From JBKBYG01 sp046313435 (GTDB taxonomy: Bacteria > Pseudomonadota > Alphaproteobacteria > Rickettsiales > Arcanibacteraceae), in contig JBKBYG010000003.1 in NCBI GenBank assembly GCA_046313435.1, positions 21,465 to 85,464 of the forward strand: a stretch of DNA of 64,000 bases, given 5' to 3'. The position numbers were made by a program, and so were the translations under genes. Below the pieces are notes generated by a model. That model was not told the DNA's origin. It saw only the letters and a list, made by a program, of their open reading frames with translations, and did not search any database. This document shows, one piece after another, positions 27,748-36,343 of this stretch. How positions within the stretch are numbered: the first letter of the stretch is position 1; each line of letters opens with the position of its first letter.

Positions 27748-30543
27748 TTATCTTTGCCTAAATGAATTGCATGTATTTACAGCAAGTTTTGTAAAATATC
27801 CGAAAGTTTCCTTAGTAGCTTTTGCTGTTCCATATCCTACTGCAACACCAGCTACAGTACAAGCTCCTGCAACCCCAACACCAATCATTCCTGTTGCACC
27901 AATTGCAACAACTGCTGATGCACCAAGTGAACCTCCTATTGCCCCACCTACTCCTTCAGCTGCTGACTCTCCAAACGCATATAATGCATTGCTTGCACAT
28001 TCTTTGAAAGTTTTACCTTGCCACAAATCATATGCTAAAGTACCAAGAGTTTTAGCCACAGCAAATGCCATAATCATTGGAGCAGAAGTTTTTAATAGTC
28101 CTTTTGCTAATGCTTGGTTTTCAATAGGAAGTATATCGATAAACTTACTTGCGTAATATTCATATTTTTTTGTCAAAGGCAAAGTTAGCTTTGTCAATTT
28201 CTGCCATTTATCAACTGAAAATATATTATCTTTAATATAGCTACCATAATGCACTATATATCCAATACTCGCTATACTTAACAATGGATTTATAAAGGCA
28301 AAATTATAGAAGCGTTTATTTGCATTTTTAGGAGGAATATTTTCTTCTTGCGGAGGAGCGTTATCTTCTTTATGAGGCGGCACATCTGTTCTTTGATTTT
28401 CATTGAATCCTTGGTTTAGCAAATTTTCACTCATTTGATCCTTTGCAATCTCTTCTATACATGTAGCTAATTCACTGCGAATTGCAAGAGCAGTCATATC
28501 AGGTTGAGATGATTTTAAATTAACCTGTAGCTCCTTAAAAAATTCTTTAAAATCAGTTTTTCTCATGAAATTATTAATATTTTGTATAAGAGTAGAACTC
28601 AAATTTTCAAATTCACTAGTATCAGATAATTTTTCTTTTTGAAGTAGATAAATAATAGCCCTCAATATAAGATCTTGTTCTTCAGTATGATCTTTTTTTA
28701 GTTGGTTTATTGCGTAAATAGTTCCAATTTTTTTTAATGCCTCTACTCCTATAAAGTTCTCTTTATTATTTCTATAGCAATCTATATAAATTTCTAATGC
28801 TTTAGTGTGATCTTGAGAGACTCCATAACCAAACATATAATACTCTGCAACCTTTAAACTTCGCTCATCATTGCCTTGTTCTGCTAATCTACTCCACCAT
28901 TTGAAAGCTTCTTGATGATTGGCATTTACTGAAAAGTAGTGTGCAATATGAAATTGCGCAGGCATGTATCCGTTTGATGCTGAGGCTTCATAATTCTTTA
29001 TTGCAGAACCTTCTGTTCCAATTTTCTCATGTAACTGTCCTACACTATATAATCCAGGCAAATATTCTAATTCTGCTGCCTTGTTGTAAAATTTTAATGC
29101 TTCTTCTTTATAATTATTTCCTAAACCAATTTGCTTTCCTTTTTCATAAATGCACCCAGCAAGCCATAGAATTTCTGGCGTACACTTTGCTTTATTCGCT
29201 TCATTAATTATCTTATTAATTACTAATTCCCTGTTTTCTAAAGTTTCAAAGATTCTTATGAACGGATAAGTTATTCTAGAAATACTATCATCTGCTAAAT
29301 TAGGGTTATACAAAATACTATTTACAAGAATAGTAATGCTACCAAAATTTAATTCTGGTTGAGATAATTCATGCTTGAGAGAATCGGAAGAGTTTTGTTC
29401 TTCATTTTCATTATTATACATATCTTTTTCCATTTTATTACTGGAGTTCAACATTATATTTTTTCCTAAAACTTCATTAGGATTATCTTGTGGAGTAGGT
29501 TCTTCTAATGTTTGAGTAAGAGGTTTCTCTATTATTTTATCTACAACTTCCTCCATATTAGAAGCTGATTCTTCTTTCAATGGCTCTGGGGAAATTTGTT
29601 CCTCTTTACCATTTGATTCTATTTCTAGAACATTTGTTGCTTCATCTATTTTCTCACCTGCAATAGTTTCTTGAACTATAGTTGGCAGTTTGAATTTGAA
29701 TGCTTTTGCAACTCTTTCTAGAATACCAAGGCTTACATGAACCGAATGCATCGAACCAGAAAGGTTAGTTCCCCCAGTATACCTAGTGTCAAATTCGGGT
29801 ATTTCCCCGGTTATAGCAAAGCATGCCAATAAAAAATCGTACATGTCTTCGCTTGTTTCCGGTTCAAACCTTAATTCATTATTTAAAATTGTATTTTCTG
29901 GATTAGCTAAAGCTTTCAATATTTTTGAATTTTCTTTAAACACCTTTGTTTGCAATTGCTTAACTCTAATTGCTTGTTTCAAAGGCCCTACAGGGACTCT
30001 TAACCACGATAATTGAGGTGAAAGTAGATGTTTAGGTTTTTTAAGCTGCTCTAAAAATTTATTATCATGCTTTTTTCTCCCTACTTCGAAATCAGAATAT
30101 CCATAATATTCGCTAAGTAAGGATATAAATCTATCTTGACGATTTTGATCATATGAAGCCATGTGTCCAAAATCTAATGGTTGATGGTTTTCACTATCAA
30201 ATAGATAGAACGCAGAAAAAATATTGTTTTCAGCTTCAAAAATCCCATCAAATTTCTCCTCTCCGTATACTCGATTATATATTTCTTCAGGAGATTTCGC
30301 TATAGAATCTGCCATGCTATAGATATATATTCTTTTACTATTCTTAGAAAGCTTCTTCTCTACTAATGTTTCAACAAGCAGCATTTTAGCTTCTTTAAGT
30401 TCTCTATTCTTTCTTTGTTCCCAAGTTTCTTCTTTATGATTTTCAGAATGCACTGGAATAGTATTTCCTGATTCTCTAGAAATCTTTTCTTCTGACTTCT
30501 CCACGTTTACTGGATTAATATTTTCCTCTTTTCCTTTACCCAT
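27748..30543 (-). CDS. Sel1-repeat protein with hydrophobic Gly/Ala-rich C-terminal module (cluster member 1)
   Basis: A 931-residue protein. The N-terminal 250 residues are charged and unrecognised, and an acidic, proline- and glutamate-rich stretch lies at about 290-400. At about 445-610 there are Sel1/TPR-type repeats (EEALKFYNKAAELEYLPGLY, GSAIKNYEASASNGYMPAQ, EAFKWWSRLAEQGNDERS, KVAEYYMFGYGV). A Pro/Asn linker (PPHKEDNAPPQEENIPPKNA) leads into the C-terminal module (about 744-931): hydrophobic segments, the signature LLKTSAPMIMAFAVAK near 814, then AFGESAAEGVGGAIGGSLGA. Seven other proteins in 30.5-44.2 kb share this module. It is the most diverged copy and the largest protein of the set. 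Function unknown; membrane insertion of the module is an inference. Confidence 0.8.
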   Translation of the reverse strand: MGKGKEENINPVNVEKSEEKISRESGNTIPVHSENHKEETWEQRKNRELKEAKMLLVETLVEKKLSKNSKRIYIYSMADSIAKSPEEIYNRVYGEEKFDGIFEAENNIFSAFYLFDSENHQPLDFGHMASYDQNRQDRFISLLSEYYGYSDFEVGRKKHDNKFLEQLKKPKHLLSPQLSWLRVPVGPLKQAIRVKQLQTKVFKENSKILKALANPENTILNNELRFEPETSEDMYDFLLACFAITGEIPEFDTRYTGGTNLSGSMHSVHVSLGILERVAKAFKFKLPTIVQETIAGEKIDEATNVLEIESNGKEEQISPEPLKEESASNMEEVVDKIIEKPLTQTLEEPTPQDNPNEVLGKNIMLNSSNKMEKDMYNNENEEQNSSDSLKHELSQPELNFGSITILVNSILYNPNLADDSISRITYPFIRIFETLENRELVINKIINEANKAKCTPEILWLAGCIYEKGKQIGLGNNYKEEALKFYNKAAELEYLPGLYSVGQLHEKIGTEGSAIKNYEASASNGYMPAQFHIAHYFSVNANHQEAFKWWSRLAEQGNDERSLKVAEYYMFGYGVSQDHTKALEIYIDCYRNNKENFIGVEALKKIGTIYAINQLKKDHTEEQDLILRAIIYLLQKEKLSDTSEFENLSSTLIQNINNFMRKTDFKEFFKELQVNLKSSQPDMTALAIRSELATCIEEIAKDQMSENLLNQGFNENQRTDVPPHKEDNAPPQEENIPPKNANKRFYNFAFINPLLSIASIGYIVHYGSYIKDNIFSVDKWQKLTKLTLPLTKKYEYYASKFIDILPIENQALAKGLLKTSAPMIMAFAVAKTLGTLAYDLWQGKTFKECASNALYAFGESAAEGVGGAIGGSLGASAVVAIGATGMIGVGVAGACTVAGVAVGYGTAKATKETFGYFTKLAVNTCNSFRQR

Positions 30544-30571
30544 AATAATTTTACCCCCTTAATAGTTCAAA

Positions 30572-32563
30572 TTAAAAACTTATGTTAAATGCTTTTTCCT
30601 CAGTAATATTACAGATTCTACCAGCAAAGCTTTTAGCTTTATTACCTGCCCAAGAAACTGTTGCTTTAGTAGCTTGTACAGTATAAGAAGCAGCATATGC
30701 ACCCATAGCAGCGCCAGCTACAGTTGCAACTACTGGTGCAGCTGATGCTAACATGCCTGCTTCAAGCGTTGCTACTGCTGCTGTAGCAATTGTAGTTGTG
30801 GCTGCAGCTGCTATATTGCTTACTCCACCTTCTAATGCTGTTTCAGCAAATGCGGCTGTTGCACTAAATAAGCTTTTTATTACACCATTAGTTTGGTTTG
30901 TATTTCTAAACACAGTAATAGATCTTACTGCTGCTATAGTCAACACTATTGGAGCAGATGATCTTACAAAGCTTTTCGCTAAATTTTGAGTTCCAGCTTT
31001 TAATGCTAAGCTACTTACTGCGTTTTCTACTGCGCTTTCAAATAAGTTAGTTGCAGGAGCAATAAGTTTAGAGAATCCTTTCCATGCGTTATTCGACTTC
31101 AACAAATTCTGAACTGAACTTGCAGATAATATTCCACCTATTACTAAATTCTCCCAGTTTACTACTTTACTTATAACATTAATTAACATAGTGAAAATAG
31201 ATCGATTCGTTGGTGGAACTGGCGGAATACCAGGAGCAGGAGGCTGTGCAGGCGGATTATTATTTACTGGTTCTTGCGCAGGAGGAACAATAGCAGGTGC
31301 CGATACTGGCCCAGGATTAGGCTGCTCAACTATAAAGTTTTCATTTGCCCTATTTCTTGTTTGAATAACAGAAGCTATCAATTCTACAATATTATTCTTA
31401 TGATTTAATGTTTCAGCTATTCCCAGGTTGAATATTAAAGATTCATTGCGAATTTCTTCAATCATTTTAGAACTAATTAGAAATTCTACAGTATCTTTAG
31501 AACCTTTATGTACAGCCCATTCAAAAATATTTAAAATTAAGTTACTATCAATTTTTACTTTAGTATAATTTAATATGTTTTTAACAATATTTTCATTATT
31601 ATTCTTAATAGCCAATTCTAGAGCAAGATTTATATAAGATAACTCAATATTTTCTCCGTGTTTACTTGCTATAATAGCATCAACTATTAAGTTATAATTA
31701 TTCTGAACCGCATAATACAAAACTTTTCCTAACTGTTCGTTATTAATTCTTTCTATTTCCTTACGCTTTAGCAAGAATGTTACATTTTCCTGCAACTGAT
31801 TGCGCACTGAGCCTGATAATAACTCAAATACAAATTCAGAATGTTTATCCTCAGGAATTTTAGTAAGAGCTTGTTCAAAAACTTTCTTATTTTCCTTTAA
31901 ACAAGGTAGCATTGAGATTAAGTAAGGCTTAATTTCAGAAGAAATATTTAAAAAAAGATCTATAAAAATCATCCCTTTAAAGCTTTCTAACAATGTCAAA
32001 ACTGAACGCCCTTTATCAGTAATATTTCTTGCATTTTGAAAAATAAGATACTCGATATTTGGAAAATTAATAGCAATATATTCTAGATCCGCATCAGTAA
32101 CAACTATATCACCAACATTGATAATATCAATTTTCTCAGAAAATTCTGTACTTAATTCCTTTTCCAAATACCCCTTCAAAGTTTTACTAGTTTCTAAAGT
32201 ATTAATCTTTACTCGACCATTGTCATACAAATTATAGTAATTCCACTCATACTCAATTAAAACTTGTTTAATTTCCTCTTCAGAATTAGATATTGCATCT
32301 TCTAAAATACTATTAGTAATATATTTTCCTTTATCTGCATCAAGTAATGTTTTTAAAATTTCAATCTTTTTTTGAATTACAGCACTACTAAAAGTACCTC
32401 CAATTATTCTTCTTATTTCAGCAGGATTCTCATCACTTAAAACTTTTTCTAATGATTTTTTAAGGTCTTCAATATTACCATTTTGTAAATATGGAGATAA
32501 TGGTGTTTGTGGAAGCCTTAAAGTATCAACTGGATCTTGGTAAGTCATTTTGGATTTAAACAT
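30572..32563 (-). CDS. Repeat protein with proline-rich linker and [KR]SSAP C-terminal module (cluster member 2)
   Basis: A 663-residue protein. Residues 1-395 are helical with degenerate ankyrin-like units (NNYNLIVDAIIASKHGENIE, NNNENIVKNILNYTKVKID, KGSKDTVEFLISSKMIEEIR) plus a segment resembling a leucine-rich unit near 165-200. A proline-rich linker (about 405-450, with IPPVPPTNR) leads into the C-terminal module (455-655): NWENLVIGGILSASSVQNLL, the signature SFVRSSAPIVLTIAAVRS near 534, then Ala-rich hydrophobic helices (AATTTIATAAVATLEAGM). Its module is almost identical in DNA to that of 34078-36141 in inverted orientation. It lies 28 bases upstream of member 1 on the same strand. Confidence 0.8.
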   Translation of the reverse strand: MFKSKMTYQDPVDTLRLPQTPLSPYLQNGNIEDLKKSLEKVLSDENPAEIRRIIGGTFSSAVIQKKIEILKTLLDADKGKYITNSILEDAISNSEEEIKQVLIEYEWNYYNLYDNGRVKINTLETSKTLKGYLEKELSTEFSEKIDIINVGDIVVTDADLEYIAINFPNIEYLIFQNARNITDKGRSVLTLLESFKGMIFIDLFLNISSEIKPYLISMLPCLKENKKVFEQALTKIPEDKHSEFVFELLSGSVRNQLQENVTFLLKRKEIERINNEQLGKVLYYAVQNNYNLIVDAIIASKHGENIELSYINLALELAIKNNNENIVKNILNYTKVKIDSNLILNIFEWAVHKGSKDTVEFLISSKMIEEIRNESLIFNLGIAETLNHKNNIVELIASVIQTRNRANENFIVEQPNPGPVSAPAIVPPAQEPVNNNPPAQPPAPGIPPVPPTNRSIFTMLINVISKVVNWENLVIGGILSASSVQNLLKSNNAWKGFSKLIAPATNLFESAVENAVSSLALKAGTQNLAKSFVRSSAPIVLTIAAVRSITVFRNTNQTNGVIKSLFSATAAFAETALEGGVSNIAAAATTTIATAAVATLEAGMLASAAPVVATVAGAAMGAYAASYTVQATKATVSWAGNKAKSFAGRICNITEEKAFNISF
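30630..31190 (-). repeat. Inverted duplication, left arm
   Basis: The part of member 2 encoding the hydrophobic module matches 35540-36100 on the opposite strand over roughly 560 bases at high identity by eye, including long identical runs around the NWENL and VFRNTNQTNG codons. The boundaries are approximate. Confidence 0.75.
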
Positions 32564-32685
32564 TTAAATATTTCTCAAACTAAATAATTAACTTACATTT
32601 TAAAATTTATATTAAGGATAAGTTAACACATTTTAATTTATATGTCTATAATTTTTAATAAACTTGCGTAATGCGATATTCTTAT

Positions 32686-32714
32686 TTGACAATGGTTGGA
32701 AGAGGCCATATAGA
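32686..32714 (+). promoter_or_regulatory. Sigma-70-like promoter for the ankyrin gene at 32753
   Basis: TTGACA and TATAGA with a 17-base spacer, ending 38 bases before the ATG. This is one of the best matches to the consensus in the window. A second TATAAT lies at 32734-32739. Confidence 0.6.
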
Positions 32715-32752
32715 ATCTTTTAAAAAATGATCTTATAATTAAGTATGTAAAT

Positions 32753-33952
32753 ATGCCTGATAATCAAAACCTACTAATTGCAGTTAAAAATGGTAATTTA
32801 TCTTTAGCAAAAGAATATTTAGATATATTAGAAGTTGATATAGATTTTCGTGACAAGTCTGGCACGCTTTTACATCATGCTGTGCGCAGTGGCAATACTG
32901 AATTAGTTGAATTATTATTGTTAAAAAAAGCAGACCCTAATTTAGGATATTACGAATATAAATACAGCAGGACTGTATATCCTATTGAAAGCGCAATTAC
33001 ACAACAGCAACTCGATATAATATATCTTCTTATTGAACATGGCGCTGATGTAAAATCAAAAATCATGTATTATGAATGCTTGTTGTTTCAAGTAATTTCC
33101 TATACTAATTTCAAACAACTTGTGAATAATCTCATTAAAGCAGGCGCACCTTTAAAGGACGCACCTAAAACGTCTGACCTTCTACACCAAGCGCTCAAGT
33201 TAAATAAATTATATATAGCGCATTTACTAGTTTCAAAAAATGCAATTGAAGATATTTTTACTTATGCCGCAATGGGGAAGGTTGAACTTTTAAACAACGA
33301 AATTAATTTTTTTACTAAACCTCTGACGATGAAAGACAATTATGGCTTTTCATTATTACATAATGCAGCAAATACTGGACAAATTGAAGTTGCACAAATT
33401 CTGCTCTCAAAAGGCATAGATATTAATATTCAAGCAAAAAATTCTGGAGATACCGCTCTACATAGAAGTTTGCATAATGGCAATTTAGATTTTGTAAATT
33501 TTATAATTGATGAGGGCGCAGATATTAATGCTTTAAATAAAAGAAAACAAGCTCCAATTCATTATGCTGCAATATATATTGATTCTCCAGATATTATAGA
33601 TCTTTTAGTAAAAAAGGGCGCTAATATTAACCAAATTTCTTTAAGCAGTAAATATGGACTGCGTGAAACCCCCCTTCATTTAGCTGCAAGCAATGGAAAT
33701 GCGAAAACAGTAAAAAGATTACTCGCGCTTGGCGCAGATCCATTGATTAAAGATTTTTATGGTAACACACCATATGATTTAGTACAAAATTCCAATTTTA
33801 TTCACAGACAGAGAATCTCGGTGGAGAAATGTGAACAAATAAAGGAAATCTTTAAAGAATATATTGATAACTCCCCTCTTCCGTCCTTAGATCCCAAAAG
33901 CTTTTCAACTCTACCAGCATTGAGAATCAGCAAGTCAGGCTACTATAGATAA
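32753..33952 (+). CDS. Ankyrin-repeat protein without the hydrophobic module
   Basis: A 399-residue protein made of about nine ankyrin repeats from near the N-terminus to about residue 350, with good matches such as GTLLHHAVRSGNTELVELLL, SLLHNAANTGQIEVAQILLS, TALHRSLHNGNLDFVNFIID and TPLHLAASNGNAKTVKRLLA. It ends in a short unconserved tail (PSLDPKSFSTLPALRISKSG). It has no hydrophobic tail, signal peptide or F-box-like motif. It lies exactly between the two arms of the inverted duplication and is transcribed divergently from member 2, with its own promoter. Probably a host-interaction protein; the target is unknown. Confidence 0.88.
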   Translation: MPDNQNLLIAVKNGNLSLAKEYLDILEVDIDFRDKSGTLLHHAVRSGNTELVELLLLKKADPNLGYYEYKYSRTVYPIESAITQQQLDIIYLLIEHGADVKSKIMYYECLLFQVISYTNFKQLVNNLIKAGAPLKDAPKTSDLLHQALKLNKLYIAHLLVSKNAIEDIFTYAAMGKVELLNNEINFFTKPLTMKDNYGFSLLHNAANTGQIEVAQILLSKGIDINIQAKNSGDTALHRSLHNGNLDFVNFIIDEGADINALNKRKQAPIHYAAIYIDSPDIIDLLVKKGANINQISLSSKYGLRETPLHLAASNGNAKTVKRLLALGADPLIKDFYGNTPYDLVQNSNFIHRQRISVEKCEQIKEIFKEYIDNSPLPSLDPKSFSTLPALRISKSGYYR

Positions 33953-34077
33953 GTTTTGGAATTACAATTTTATATTAATAAAAATTAATTCCTTATTTAC
34001 TTTATATTAATTTCAGTATATAATTATTTCATAAATATTAAATTTTAAAATAATTTTAAGTAAAATAGGAATAAAAA

Positions 34078-36141
34078 ATGAGTTTGTTTGAAAAGCATCA
34101 AGAACTAATCGAAAAAGGTATAAGAAGTGACATTAGTAAAAATTTAGTAAATGTTTTTTCAGAGCTTGACCTTAAGGAAAATGTAGATCAAATTAAGGAA
34201 GCATGGGAATTAATTTTAAAAAATTTCAAAAATGATAAAAATAAGCACAAAGGAATCATATCTTATATATTTCATAATCATCCTGAAATTTTCGATTTTA
34301 ATGATTTTTTGAATTACACTGATTTATCTACATTAACGAAAGAAGAAAAAGAGAATGCTTTATTAAATGCTGTAGAAAACAATTTCCAGGTAAATCTAGG
34401 AATCCTACTTACACATCAAAAAACAAAAGATTTTTTTGGTTCTAAAGAAATTGAAAAAGCAATAACAGTTGCAATTAGTAACAAACATACAGAAATAGTA
34501 GGTATTTTGTTAGAACACAAAGCTGTTTCGCTTTCCAAAGAGGCTGTTAAAACGCTTTTAACCCATACTATAGGCAGTGATCAAAGTGAAATTATGAAAT
34601 TATTTCTCACTAATGATCATATTAAAGCTAACCTTCCTGAAAATTTTGCTTCAAGTTTATTTTTATGCGTAAATTCAGATAAAGTTGCAGTGGCTGAAAC
34701 TATATTTAATAACGTTGACCCAGAATTAGTGAAATTTGTCAATGAAGAAGGAAATCAAGTAGAACAAGCTTTGTATCAAGCAACTGGACATAATGCAAAA
34801 GATTTTGTAGTCTTATTACTTAATAATCCTGTAAGCCAAAAGTATATTACAGAAGAAATTTTAATAGAAGCTTTGAAAATAGCGTTTAAAGTAAAAAATA
34901 TCGATATTACTGAGCCATTACTTTCATCATTTAATGATCATAAAATTATGGACAAAGCTTTTGGAATTGCAGTTGAGGTAAATTATCATCAGGCTGTTAA
35001 CTATATTATTAATAAATATACATTATCTCCAGAAGCCTTAGAATCTAGTTTAAGGCCTGCAGTTAACAAGAATTATTCAGAAATCGCTGGTATTATACTT
35101 GACCATGAGAAAGGAAAAGATATTGGTTCTGAACAACTTAAAAGAACATTAATTATTGCCGCAAGAAATAATAATATTGAAATTGTTAATTCGATATTAG
35201 ATCATGCACGTAAGCATTCCAAAGAAATTACCATTGCGAATCCAGAGAAAAAATGTCATTTGAATGCAGAACAAAATCCAGAGGTGCATGCAGCAATTAC
35301 AGGATTTTTTAACGCAAGAAATCATATAGCTCCACCAGCTAATCCAGCACCGATACCGCAAGATCAAGCAGTTAATAATGTTCTTGACGGAAATGTTGAA
35401 CAGCCTAATCCAGAACCGGTACCGCAAGAAGTTCATGCGCAAGAACCGATAGTAGATAATAATCAACTTCCTCCGGTACCGCCTGTTCGTAATGTTCCGC
35501 CAGCACCGGCAACTAACCCATCAATTTTAGCTCGTTTGACTAATGTTATAAGTAAAGTAGTAAACTGGGAGAATCTGCTAATAGGTGGAATATTATCTGC
35601 TAATTCGGTTCAGAATTTGTTGAAGTCGAATAATGCATGGAAAGGATTTACCAAACTTATAGCTCCGGCTGCTAATATATTTGAAAATGCAATAGAGAGC
35701 GCAGTAAGTAATTTAGCATTAAGATCTGAAACTCAAGGTTTACTTAAAGGCTTTATAAGATCATCGGCTCCGATAATATTTACTATAGCAGCAGTAAAAG
35801 CTATTACTGTGTTTAGAAATACAAATCAAACTAATGGTCTAATGAAAAGCTTATTTAGCGCAATAGCCGCATTTGCTGAAACAGTATTAGAAGGTGGAGT
35901 TAGCAATATAGCTGCTGCAGCAGTAACTACAATTGCAACAGCAGCAGTAGCGACTCTTGAAGCAGGTATTATAGCATCAGCTGCACCAGTAGTTGCAACT
36001 ATGGCTGGCGCTGCTATCGGTGCCTATACTGTTAAAGGAGCTGTTTGTGCTACTAAAGCATCTGCTTCTTGGGCAGGTAATAAAGCTAAAAGCTTTGTTG
36101 ATCACGTTGCATCTAGCTATGCGTCTGATTTAGGATTCTAG
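34078..36141 (+). CDS. Degenerate-ankyrin protein with proline-rich linker and RSSAP C-terminal module (cluster member 3)
   Basis: A 687-residue protein. Residues 95-400 hold about eight degenerate ankyrin-like units with the recurring form I-L-x-H-x-K-x-K-D-I followed by an A-L helix and NN-x-E-I-V (LGILLTHQKTKDFFGSKEIE, VGILLEHKAVSLSKEAVKTL, AGIILDHEKGKDIGSEQLKR). A proline-rich linker (418-483) contains PPVPPVRNVPPAPA, which includes a PxxPxR match to class II SH3 ligands. The C-terminal module (485-680) begins NWENLLIGGILSANSVQNLL, has the signature GFIRSSAPIIFTIAAVKA near 561 and then Ala-rich helices. AGGA precedes the ATG. It is the inverted partner of member 2 and has a strong terminator. 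Confidence 0.82.
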   Translation: MSLFEKHQELIEKGIRSDISKNLVNVFSELDLKENVDQIKEAWELILKNFKNDKNKHKGIISYIFHNHPEIFDFNDFLNYTDLSTLTKEEKENALLNAVENNFQVNLGILLTHQKTKDFFGSKEIEKAITVAISNKHTEIVGILLEHKAVSLSKEAVKTLLTHTIGSDQSEIMKLFLTNDHIKANLPENFASSLFLCVNSDKVAVAETIFNNVDPELVKFVNEEGNQVEQALYQATGHNAKDFVVLLLNNPVSQKYITEEILIEALKIAFKVKNIDITEPLLSSFNDHKIMDKAFGIAVEVNYHQAVNYIINKYTLSPEALESSLRPAVNKNYSEIAGIILDHEKGKDIGSEQLKRTLIIAARNNNIEIVNSILDHARKHSKEITIANPEKKCHLNAEQNPEVHAAITGFFNARNHIAPPANPAPIPQDQAVNNVLDGNVEQPNPEPVPQEVHAQEPIVDNNQLPPVPPVRNVPPAPATNPSILARLTNVISKVVNWENLLIGGILSANSVQNLLKSNNAWKGFTKLIAPAANIFENAIESAVSNLALRSETQGLLKGFIRSSAPIIFTIAAVKAITVFRNTNQTNGLMKSLFSAIAAFAETVLEGGVSNIAAAAVTTIATAAVATLEAGIIASAAPVVATMAGAAIGAYTVKGAVCATKASASWAGNKAKSFVDHVASSYASDLGF
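35540..36100 (+). repeat. Inverted duplication, right arm
   Basis: Partner of 30630-31190 in opposite orientation. Encodes the hydrophobic module of member 3. The two arms flank the N-terminal halves of members 2 and 3 and the ankyrin gene at 32753. Confidence 0.75.
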
Positions 36142-36177
36142 ACTTAATTACGTAATTAGATATTTCCCATTTCACAG

Positions 36178-36212
36178 AAAAAGGCTACTAATTTAAAGTT
36201 AGTAGCCTTTTT
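36178..36212 (+). terminator. Strong intrinsic terminator of cluster member 3
   Basis: A perfect 14-pair stem AAAAAGGCTACTAA/TTAGTAGCCTTTTT with a seven-base loop and a terminal T run. A related hairpin (AAGGCTGCTAA) follows the gene ending at 42103. Confidence 0.9.
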
Positions 36213-36283
36213 ACCTTTCAGTATTCTATTGCAGTTGCAAACTATAATGTTGCATATTAAGTTAATATGCTTTAACATTTATG

Positions 36284-36312
36284 TTGCAAAATATTAAAAT
36301 TATCTATATAAT
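36284..36312 (+). promoter_or_regulatory. Sigma-70-like promoter for cluster member 4
   Basis: TTGCAA and a perfect TATAAT are separated by 17 bases. The expected transcript start lies about 25 bases before the ATG at 36344, and a terminator lies just upstream, so an independent transcription unit starts here. Confidence 0.6.
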
Positions 36313-36343
36313 AATTAATAAATATTAAATAAATGAGTTATAT

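Noticed and set aside
27767..28156. Ala/Pro-rich plus-strand frame
   Set aside because: Complement of the Gly/Ala-rich module of cluster member 1; no independent start signal.
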